Shown here: positions 54,868-64,000 of the stretch, piece after piece | How positions within the stretch are numbered: the stretch's first letter is position 1 | Layout of the letters: each line of letters begins with the position of its first letter | Origin: Dactylonectria macrodidyma | Taxonomy: Eukaryota > Ascomycota > Sordariomycetes > Hypocreales > Nectriaceae | Assembly: GCA_020744425.1 (NCBI GenBank) | Contig: JAGMUV010000013.1 | Coordinates: forward strand, 930,001-994,000 | Length of the DNA: 64,000 nucleotides | Reading direction: 5' to 3' | Translations under genes and position numbers: made by a program | The notes under the pieces: generated by a model | The model's input: the letters and a program-made list of their open reading frames with translations, nothing else | The model's database searches: none | What the model was told of the DNA's origin: nothing

Positions 54868-55889
54868 TATTATTGTACTAAGCTAGAGGTTCATTAATCT
54901 TGGGCATAATGAGCAACGCAGTATTGATTCCCCCGAATGTAGCCTCAAGACGGAAGCGCATACCTGCGAAACGCACATGATCGTGACAATGCCAGACTAA
55001 AAATGCACATTCGGTAACAGTGCTGTAAATATTCTCGCATTTCGATACACGGAGGGTTTAACGCCCCGAAGAATGAGAACCACCTAATTCTCCGACTCTG
55101 ATGGTAATCTAGTAGATTTGATCTCTGTACTAAGAAGACCAACCGGCATTCCGTATTCGGAACTTCTCGCGCATAGTAGATAATATTGACTAGTTTTTTT
55201 GGTAGTTATCCAGTAAATTAGCAAACTAACATCTCCAGATGATGAATATTTAAAAAATCCTTGGGCCCCAATCTCACCTTGAAGATAACCGCATGGTCAA
55301 GTATAGGGTAGGTCGCGCATTGATCCGCCACATGCTGACTCAGCCTTGGTCTGAGCAGCTTTGATTGGCCTGCCACGACTTTGGACCGTGTCCCCATCTC
55401 TTCAAACCATCCAGCTCAAGAATGAAAGCTCGAGGGCGACAACAAACAATCGGACTTTATCGCTAACTACCTATTTAAAGTTAGCTGGACCAGCGCAAAT
55501 ATCAAAAAGAAGGCAGTGACTCGGACCGACGCTGGCTCTTTTCTGGCCTGATCACCTTCCAACCACTTGAAACCTCACTAGGTTGCGTGGCTTGGAGCTG
55601 AACGAGAGAAGGCTGGGACTAGACAGCACAGCTGGCAAGAGCCCACCTGAATGTCAATCAAGGAGAGACATTTTACATCAACATTCGAAAGTGATTCAGC
55701 CAGCTAAAGCCGCGCTCTCTCGACGCTAGAGCCACTGAATCACGCTCATCGCGCCTTGCTGAGCCGCGTCCTGAACGTTTTGCTCCACACTGAGCCTGGG
55801 TCTTTTGAGATCATCTCGCGATCCTCAGAGTTCGCCAACACATTTTACCGAGTCCACAACCGCAGCCTGACGGATCAAAACTGGTCGCG
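54868..55889. other. Right edge of the accessory block and clr2 leader
   Basis: No supported gene. AT-rich at 55180-55260. The last 150 nt is the likely 5' UTR of the Clr2-like gene. Confidence 0.4.
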
Positions 55890-57947
55890 ATGACGGAAAT
55901 GAAAGAGTTCGACGTTATCCGTGTCGCCAGAAGCGATGGCTCAGACACCGGCCCCGGATACTGGCCGGTGACGGCACCTCCTGCGACTACGACGTTGACG
56001 AAAAAGACGGCTAAGGATGCTGCTTTGGCGGAAAAGGCGCCAAGGTCAAAACCACAGATGGTCCGGTTAGCCGAAGACGACCCTAGGTTCGTCGAGTGGA
56101 GGGTCAAGCTGGGTATCCTGCTGAAACAAGAGCTCTGCCCAAATCCTGATGGTAAGCGGAACCCGAACTGAGTCGGACTCACGAAACTAATCAGATTGGC
56201 AGAGGGGAGTTCATGGTATGTGCAGTTTCCGCGAGGGTACTGGCTGTACGAGAAATCGAAACATCTTTGGGTCTCTGGTTACCCAATAAAGGCCAAGCTC
56301 TTCAAGAGCCCCCAAGAGTTCGCTGTCCATCTCATCTGGTTGCTGTCCACTTCTATGGACTACAAAGACTGCTGCTGCGCCCACTGTAACGCAGGAAATA
56401 TAGCCAAGGGCGCAGCTGCCACAGAGGAGACTCTAATCATCACTCACGAGGCACCCAAGCCGGAAAAGCCGCCGCCAAAGGTCACTCCAGTCCCGCTGCC
56501 CCCGATCCCTGGACAGCCGCTGCTTAAGCAGGCCAGTGCAGGCGCGCGTTCGGCCTCCTCGCAATCAACTCCAGTGGTGACGGCTCAAAATTCACCAGCT
56601 CCCGCCGGTCCAGTGCCATTGCCTAACGTGCAACCACAGCCGCGTCCCCAATCTGTCCCGCCAATTCAACCACCAATTCAACCTTCACCTCAACCTGTAC
56701 CTCAAGCTCAGGCTCAACCACCGCCTCAGCTTCAACCCCAAAGCCAAGCTCCTCCGCAACTTCAACCCTCACCTCAACCTCAACCTCAACCTCAACCTCA
56801 GATCCAACCCCAGCCCCAGCCCCAGCTTCAGCCCCAGCTTCAGCCCCAAACTCAAGTGCCCCCACAGTCCCAGGTCCAAATACAACCCCACCAGCAACAA
56901 CAAACAACACCTCAACCTCAGGCTCAACCACAGCCTCAACCCCAGGTCGCTTCATGGCCTCTCAAGTCCTCCCTCATGTTCCGGGCCGGAGAGCTAGTTT
57001 GGTATCAGAACGGCACCACCTGGCGTCTTGGGTTGATCGCTGCCTCTGTCAACGGCAACCACGAAGTCATGCCCATAGGGCATGGCCTCGTCCAACAAAT
57101 GAACGTCACCAAGGGCGATAGAGACATGAGACCATTTCATGCTTTCACTGTTCCACCAATCGCCATACCTGATATCAAGAGGAAGCTATTCGATGAGGTT
57201 CCCTGGGAAGCAATGATCCGAGCCCCAGGAAACGACGGAAACAAGCGAGAGTTGATCACACTCGATGCCTCCAAGATGGCTGCTGCCAAAGTTGACTACT
57301 CCTATTCACTCTGGACTCAACTGTCCGAGGACGCAAATGCTAAGACTGTTACGTACTACGGATGTTTCTTTGGAGCAGAGCGCATTGAGATTGGAGATGC
57401 CCTTCGATTGAGGTCACTTCCCGCTGAGTTTAATGTCCCAGCTGAGACTGGGGTTCTGGGCCTGCGATTTATCTTCACAACCAAGGACTTCCCCGGGAGT
57501 GTCTTCTTCCGTGGACACATTTATCAGCCCGTGAGCGGGGACGTTGACCCCCCGAACGTCGTTTCTGAGGATAAATTGCCCGTTGCCCTGAGAGACGAAA
57601 GCCAATGGCGCAATTCGACAAGCCCCGGCCTGCGCTGGCGCTGGGCGCTCGTTAAGGAGAACGTCGTGTTTAAGGAACAATCGATTAGAGGTCGGTTCTA
57701 CCCCACGCACCGACTAATGCCCATTCTCAACCCCGAGGGCTTTCAGCAAGCCGTCGCCGAAGGCAAGACCGACGAGCAATATGCACACCTCAACAACCGC
57801 ATGGATGGAGCTGGGAGATACCTGGGCCGCAAGGCCAATCGGCTGGACGCCGTGGGAGCCTCAGTGCCTCACACTGCGAGGTTCACGCTAGAACCCCATG
57901 TAAGGGAGGAAGTTGTTAAGGACCCCGGGGCGCAAACCGAAGCGTAA
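55890..57947 (+). CDS. clr2: Clr2-type transcription-silencing protein
   Basis: Two exons: 55890-56151 and 56203-57947; intron 51 nt (GTAAGC...CTAATC...GGCAG); 668 aa. In fission yeast Clr2 is part of the SHREC histone-deacetylase/remodeller complex that keeps heterochromatin silent; this role here is inferred. Around the splice site the conserved motif reads CPNPD-EGSSWYVQFPRGYWLY, then KHLWVSGYPIKAKLFKSPQE and the zinc-ligand-like DYKDCCCAHC. The middle (about residues 195-330) is an extreme Pro/Gln repeat built from QPQPQP and QLQPQ units. The C-terminal half is the Clr2 BAH-like domain: FRAGELVWYQNGTTWRLGLI, YYGCFFGAERIEIGDALRL, VFFRGHIYQPV. The neighbours on the left are decayed mobile-element relics, the kind of sequence such silencing acts on. 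Confidence 0.9.
56640..56948 (+). repeat. clr2: Pro/Gln-coding low-complexity repeat inside clr2
   Basis: Imperfect CCTCAA/CCTCAG/CCCCAG hexamer repeats encode alternating P-Q and P-Q-L/P-Q-A units over roughly 100 residues. Likely to vary in length between strains. Confidence 0.85.
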
Positions 57948-60067
57948 GACTTTCTTTTTCTCATGGATCGTCAGGGAATATGTAGAACACCTAGACGCGT
58001 GTACATGTATGGCCCGGATTTGGTTGGACGGGTGACGAGCGAAGGATTTGGCGTGCGGCACAGAACTGAGTACGTAGTCAGGGAACCAGTCTCTCGATGT
58101 TAGATAGAGAGATGTCATACATGCAATTACTTCGTGTATGAGATATGCGGCGCTTTGACTGGCCTGTCCGCGAGTAAGCTCTACCGTAATATCATACAGA
58201 GTCTGTCTTCCAAAAGAGCAAGCTTCCTGTGATCACCGCTTACTGGAGGGTGTCCTTGGGAAGTACGTCATGAATCATGCTGGACCAGACTCCTTTCTTA
58301 CAAATCTACTTAACTCTAAACCATCTGATTTAGTGGCGCTGTCAGCGAGGCTGATCATGCTCACCGCTTCTTGCAAAAGGTGAGACATTCCTAAGCTCAT
58401 CCATCCCCTCCTCATCGCTATTCTGATAAACGACGTATGCTACCGTACCCCGTCTTCTTGCCCCTCTGCCCTCACTCTCCTGCAGCCACTTCCCAAAGAA
58501 GTCTTTTCCTTCCCAGGACGCATCATGAAAAATAAAAAACAAGTCGGCGATGCAACGTCGCACAACCCCGCAAAAGGAACTTGCTCACCGGTCGTGTGGG
58601 AAAAGGAAAAAAAGGGAGGTCTTATACCCCCCTCCTTCATAATGAGACATGTCGAAAAAAAAAACACCCAAGCTGCTTCGCTACCGCCGGTCTGGTACTG
58701 TCTGGCTAGCGCTATGCAGCCGGCCGTAATCTGTGTTAGAGCTGCCTGTGGGGAGGGCGACCGATGGGAGAGAAGGGAGGAGGCGAATTGAGGATTTGTG
58801 TCTGGATCAGCGAGGTCGGATGTGCTTTGGGAACCGATGGCCAAAAAGTCAGTGCCGGGAAGTTTGGTCCGGGAGACGGGGGAACAAAAGATGAGATGTG
58901 ATTGATGTTCGGGATACGGGCGAGGCAAATACATGGGCTGATTAATACGGCTTCGGCATCGGACGCGCGGACGGTATGTATGTGCTTGGTCCGTGACATC
59001 ACAGTCCCGACGTGACGAATGGATGTCTGGGTTTGCGACACAATCAGTTTCTCAGGGAATATAGCATGCAATTGGACTCCGTGTTATGCACCACGCCATT
59101 CATCATGATCTGATTGCTGTCACTGTACAGTCGAAGGAGTATCAAGTCACAGGCATAGAGTGGGTTCAAGAGTCGCTTTGATGTGTATATATGTGTGTGT
59201 GCCACTGGAAAAAGGAACATGTCATGCTGCATGAATCTGGCTGCATATTCACAAAGCCATGGCGGCGGGGTCAGTGAGACAGGGCGAGACAAAAGAGAGA
59301 GAGAGAGATGAGAGGTGGATATCGTTTCCCTAGGTAGGGAATAGTGAGTTCGTTATTTTGACGTCTGGTTCGTAAGGAGGATGCGAGACAATGTCCCAAA
59401 GATTTTCATGTCGAGAGTAGGAAAAATACCGCTTCTCGCTGTCGCTAAAATATCCATTAACCATCCAACCCGCCTGCATGGTGTCCGTCCCCTGGTTTGC
59501 AACCCCCCATCTCGCTCCAACATTGACGTGAGCTTCAAAACACGAATTAGTACGTCGCCTCCCCATGCAGCCATCAACTGGTGCGCCATAGGCGTCACTT
59601 AATTGTCTCCGTTGCTCAAGCTCCCACAACATTTTTTTTTTCGATCTGTCGAATGTGTGGTAAATGACCAATGATAAAACGAAATGGTTCGAATAGCGCT
59701 TGAATGATCGATATCATGATGTCGTTTGTATGAAAATAGTTCCGCCTCTATCTCGTGGGAACAAGTAGTTTTCGTGTGGTAATGCTCGTCGTGGACCTGT
59801 CGAGTTGAAATGTGTGATGCGTGTGCCAAGTGCGGATACGCCTTGCCAACGAATGGTCGAATAGAAGAAGAAAGGACTGCAGATGGCGGATAACCCTTCG
59901 ACTCATCGAGATGGGCCATATGTCCTCTAGGCCAACCCCGCACTCGCCGTTCTGATGTGATAGTAAGGAAGACTAAGGAAAAACAACCGCTGCGCTCATC
60001 GTCCCCTAACCCCTATGACAAGCGAGGCTTGCCTGGGAGTCGATAGTTGCCCAGGCTCTTCTGGGCG
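57948..60067. other. Intergenic, about 2.1 kb, convergent 3' flanks
   Basis: clr2 and the zinc-ribbon gene converge here. No ORF has recognisable features. A (GA)n run AGAGAGAGAGAGATGAGAGG sits at about 59296-59315. Confidence 0.45.
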
Positions 60068-61286
60068 CTATGCAACTTTGAGATTTTCAAGCCGGGCCTG
60101 GAGTCTCTTCAATATCTCCGGGTCAGGCTCTGGCTCCACCTTGCGAGGCAGAACGCGGGGAGATTCATCCGTCTTCTCCAAGTCACACTTCTTGCATTTG
60201 GTGCCGTCTTTTGCACCAGTCGGGAATATGGTCTTGCAACTCTTACACTGATAGTGAGGTACGCTGTTTGGACCAAACTCGTCTCCAGGATAACCGAAGG
60301 GGTACTTGTCCTTCTTGGGTCTAAAAGGAAGTTAGTAACAGGCGCGGGGCAAGAGGGGATATAAAAAGAAAGTATCAACGTACGGGTCTCGGGGACAATC
60401 CGTGCAGCGAATATGTCCGCACTTGCCGCAGGTCTTGTTGCCAGAAATGAAGAGGGTCGTGCATTCGTGGCAAGTTCGTCGGACTCGCTGGCGAGGCTTC
60501 TTGTGAACAAGGTCCTGACCACCGGTCTTGCTGGGGCGGGTGAGAACAATCTTCTTCTCGTCAAAGGCGTAGGAGTAGTCGGGAATGATAGGAGCATTCT
60601 CCTTGTTGGCCTTGATGATGGCGGCGCGTCTCTCGCGGCTGGCGATAATCTCGGCCTCAGTGCGCTTGGGAGGGTAACGGGTGCACTTGGTGCAACGGGC
60701 GTGCTGGCAGTTGGGGCACTCTTTGGCGGAGGAGAAGGTGGCACTGCACTTGTGGCAAGTTCGTCGGACGCGCATGCGAATGGGCTTGTCCATGCGGAGA
60801 ACAGTGTCGTCGGGGGATCCGGTCTGCAGCTCAGAGATCTTGAGCTCGAGGCCGTAGCGCTCACCAAGCTTCTTGGCGCGCTCTTCGAACAGCTGGCTGC
60901 GAGTGAGCTTCGAAACTCCCTCCATAGCTTCGTACTTGGCGAGGGCTTCAGCGGCCTTGGACACAGGGGCGGGCTCGCTAGAAGTATGTTAGCCAGAGTC
61001 ACAATATTGGGTTTCGAAGACCCAAACTCAAAGCGCCACCCTCGTCAACGGATGCAGATCCGCATGACGGTATTTTGGGAAGGTTTGAAAAGAAGGAAAA
61101 AAAAGAAGCATACCTCTTGATAGGCTCCGACTTGGGGCCAGACGTGCTCTTGGCGGCGATGGTCGACTGGCGCTTGGAGGAACTCTCGCCGCTTCGCTTC
61201 AGGACAGTCTTGACGCGAGAGATGACCTTGCCCAATCCCTTCTTCTCCTTGGGGACGGAGGCCCCGGGCTGTGCTGGGGAGCTCAT
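60068..61286 (-). CDS. Multi-zinc-ribbon protein of unknown function
   Basis: Three exons: 61286-61114, 60977-60384, 60320-60068; introns of 136 and 63 nt (GTATGC...TTCTAG; GTACGT...TTTTAG); 339 aa. N-terminus is basic (KEKKGLGKVISRVKTVLKRS). A helical part follows (AAEALAKYEAMEGVSKLTRS, LFEERAKKLGERYGLEL). Three Cys clusters come next: RRTCHKCSATFSSAKECPNC with HARCTKC; RRTCHECTTLFISGNKTCGK with CGHIRCTDC; and HYQCKSCKTIFPTGAKDGTK with CKKC. The first two are related repeats (RRTCHxCxxxF...C-x2-C...RCT-x-C), suggesting an internal duplication of a zinc ribbon. The C-terminus is acidic/basic (VEPEPDPEILKRLQARLENL). Conserved in ascomycetes to my knowledge but unnamed. Nuclear or cytosolic; no signal peptide. 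The exon model keeps frame throughout. Confidence 0.85.
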
Positions 61287-64000
61287 ATTGGCGATAGACG
61301 GACGGTTGGTTGTGGTGGACTAGAGCCGGCGATTACTGGGAATGGGTGTCGTCGAGGTTGCCGAGGACCGGGAACTGTGGAAGAAGTCGGGTGCAAACAA
61401 ATCGAGTCTCTCCTAAAGACGGCGACTCGAATTGGAGTATTTGTATTTTGGTTCGTCTGTGGCGAGATTGCGAACGGATGGTGACTCTTGTGGTGGTTGG
61501 TTAGCGGGCGTCGGCTGATGATTGATATACGGTACAGTGCGTCGTCGGGCTGAGCGACAGTGACACTTTGCGCAGTCGGAAGTATCAGAGCGACAGCGAC
61601 GATCAATCGAGAAGCGTCGGCGACGGGCTGTCGTAGAGAATGCAAATGACCCAGACGCTCAGAGGGTTTCTCCCATGATGCAGAGGTTTGGAACGGATTC
61701 AGTTGGAGGTTAGAACATAGATGTAGGGGAGGAGGAGAAGAAGAGGAGCGAGAAGAGGCGAGCGAGCGGGAGCGGGCAGGGAGAACGGTCTAGTTGTCTC
61801 GCGGTGGACCGTCGAGCTGGGCCGCCCGTGGGGACTAACTTCTGCACTACCTTATGGCGACTATCCTAGACGAGGCCCTGTACGTAGTATGTACCGCGCA
61901 GTGGTGCAGTGTGCAGTGTGCTGTGCAGGCAGGCTAAGGTACAGGATGGATGCGCTGCTGCAGGGCGTCGACCAGCTGTGTGGGTAAGCCCAGTGCGGTG
62001 GTATTAGTGGAAACCAGCGGCCCGGCGCTACGACTAACAGGACGCGGAGCGAATAGCAGGGACCCAGGCCGGGTAAGTGCCAAGACACCCCCAATGCCCG
62101 GTGACAGCCGTACGACAGTTGGGCCAGACAGTTGGCCCCAGCCCAGACAGTTGGCATAGACAAAGATGCTTCAGTGGACAGCAGAGCCAAGCCAGGCTTG
62201 CGCAGGCTTACACTAGGCTTGCACAGGCTTGCGCAGGGCTAGTCCGGGCTCTGGGGACGGGAACGGAATGGCGTCGCGTTGGGGTGTGTTGCGAGGTTGC
62301 GAGTGGTGTGTTTTGGGGGTGGCCTGCTTGCTTTGGAAACCGGGCGTAGACTTGGCCACATACCACACAGCTCCGAGAGGCGAGTCTACTTCATGGTCGA
62401 CTTCCATTTCTGCTTCTGTTCGGTTGGGAAGCGGCAAGCCGACCGACCGTCTTCGGGGAGGGTGTAAAGGAGGGGGCGTGTTGGCCATGCCGTCGCGAGG
62501 ATCTCCTGCGTGCAATCGCGGGAGAGCACAATGAGTGGGTGTTAATGTCCCATTCCACGGGATCCCGAGGCCAAGGGGCGGTGGACAGTGGCCAGTGGCT
62601 AGTCATCAGCGGCCAGTACTTCAGTCCTCCCCGGCTCGTGTGCAATGCACTGTAAAGCACAGTACAGGATGTATCAAAGTACCCCCAAGTGGGTGGGTGT
62701 GATGAAGAGCCAAGATGGGCGAACGAACGCTCCCGGGGCTACGGCGCCAGTTGTCAGCAGGATGCCCGCAAACCGTTCAAGTGAACCACGGACCCGGCGG
62801 CTTTTGGGAAGTTTGGGCACCAGAGCGGAGACTTGGACCGGAAAGACTGGCTGTTATGGGCTTACCCCTGTCGCGCATGCCACCCAGAAAAGTTCAGAAC
62901 CCACCCAAAACCCAGATCCTCCCAGTGGGTTCGGGTGGGCATGACCGCATGGGTCGGGATGTTCTGGGGTTGTGGATGGGTGGGTGGTCTTGGTGGTGTG
63001 CCCGTTGTGGAGAAGGCAAGCCGGGATTGGATTGAGAAGAGGCCCGGAGCCCTGGGAGGAGGCCCGGGCGAACATGGGCTAAGGCAACTGGGGCTAGGCC
63101 CGCTAGGGGGCACAGGGACCACCCACTACAGTACGTGCTGGGGACCATGGACCACTGATCGATCCTCCATGGAACATGGCGTCTGTCTCTCCACCGTGCT
63201 GGGAACAAAACAGCATCACCACCTGCGCTTGTGCTGCACGGCTCCTGCACTGCTGCCGCCCGCGCTGCAGCAGCTGCGTAGCTGCGGCGGCCAGGTCTTG
63301 GATATCTTTTCTCCCCCTCCTTTGCCCTCTTAACATTGGTCTCTCCGTATAGTCTCGTCTTCTCTACGGCCTTTCTGCGTGGGGCCTCTCTCTTCGGGAA
63401 AAACCTAGTTCTATGGAAACCCGAGCGAGGAATGCGGGCAGCAAGCCGTAGCGCGCGACTAGACCTGACGTTTCGACTCAGCGCTTCCGGGCCCGCGACT
63501 CGCATTTCGCAGTCGCCATGTTCCCAACAGTTTGGCTCAGGGTCTTATTCGAGCCCAGGCCCGAGGCGCAAAGAGCGGGATGAGGAGCGGGTATGATCGG
63601 GCCTCTTGTGGCTACTAATCACTGGGCCTGCTGTTTGCCTGCGGGTGTCGTGGCGCGTGCTATCATCTTTGGGTTCCCGTTTTTGAATCTTGTATCACGT
63701 CGTTCCGAAAATTCGAAAACAATGTGGTAACGAAGCGGTCTCGATCCTGGGGGCAACTTGGCAAGTCGTGCGTGGTGACCAGGAAAATATGAAATACAGT
63801 GCTACCACGCACTGTCCGCTGGTCCGAATCATAACACCGATATGCCTCCCTGTCTTGTCTGCATGCAACCGCAACTGCAACTGCAACTATAACTCTGGGT
63901 TCCAGTTCCAATCCCGCATGCCCCCATCCTAGCAATCAAGCATCCATCCCGTCGCCTCCGTCGTGCCCGGCGAGTTGGAACCTCCCGCGAAACCCACTGG
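61287..64000. other. GC-rich gene-free right end with tandem repeats
   Basis: Upstream side of the zinc-ribbon gene, then about 2 kb without a supported gene. Both strands have many ORFs because the sequence is GC-rich and repetitive; none carries motifs or splice-consistent extensions. A gene starting beyond 64000 cannot be excluded. Confidence 0.45.
62108..62245. repeat. Short tandem repeats AGACAGTTGG and AGGCTTGCRC
   Basis: Three copies around ACAGTTGG(G/C) between 62111 and 62158, and about five copies of a 10-nt unit like AGGCTTGCGC between 62193 and 62240. Simple repeats with no other role evident. Confidence 0.7.

Noticed and set aside
62213..63505. Several ORFs of 100-200 residues near the right end
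   Set aside because: GC-rich tandem-repeat translations on both strands with no motif or splice-consistent extension.
1..64000. CRISPR arrays, bacterial operons, phage or viral genes
   Set aside because: None seen; gene structure and families are those of a nuclear fungal genome.

Overview
The window comes from the nuclear genome of a filamentous ascomycete (Pezizomycotina, most likely a Sordariomycete). The evidence is short GT-AG introns of about 50-120 nt with CTAAC/CTGAC-like branch points, one gene per promoter with no operons, and fungal gene families: an SreA-type GATA factor, a DUF3425 bZIP factor, Bre2/Ash2, a Clr2-type silencing protein, a DUF3435 recombinase relic and an intron-bearing tRNA-Ile. 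The species cannot be named from the sequence alone.

Layout. 0-8 kb holds conserved housekeeping genes: the 3' end of elongation factor 2 (+), an RBM26/Rmn1-type RNA-binding protein (+) and methylenetetrahydrofolate reductase (-). 8-17 kb is gene-poor. It carries two small terminal-inverted-repeat elements, a DUF3425 bZIP regulator (-), a Ser/Thr-rich GPI-like protein (-), a small secreted cysteine-rich protein (+) and tRNA-Ile(AAU). 17.5-27.3 kb holds a disordered basic protein whose frame is broken by one TAG (+), an ACS-type MFS transporter (-), a conserved fungal protein (-) and a 1,196-residue homeodomain/C2H2 factor with five C-terminal repeats (-). 27.3-35.4 kb has no gene I can support. 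35.4-37.2 kb is the SreA-type iron regulator (-), with a 3 kb upstream gap. 40.2-45.1 kb holds Bre2 (+), a single-pass membrane protein (-) and a multi-pass membrane protein (-). 46.4 kb is Nse1 of the SMC5/6 complex (+).

47.4-55.3 kb is an accessory, decaying block. It contains a small Cys-rich gene, a broken DUF3435 tyrosine recombinase with C2H2 finger (the family that includes Starship captains), a stop-interrupted acidic protein, and the C-terminal half of an SNF2-type helicase broken by a stop. It lies between the core genes nse1 and clr2. 55.9-57.9 kb is the Clr2-like silencing protein (+), and 60.1-61.3 kb a multi-zinc-ribbon protein (-). The last 2.7 kb is GC-rich with short tandem repeats and no supported gene.

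The intact genes do not form one pathway. There is a loose chromatin/genome-maintenance theme (Bre2 of COMPASS, Nse1 of SMC5/6, Clr2 silencing) on either side of the decayed mobile-element island. I see no secondary-metabolite cluster and no CRISPR-like array. All exon boundaries were read by hand from splice signals and frame continuity, and none was tested against transcripts.
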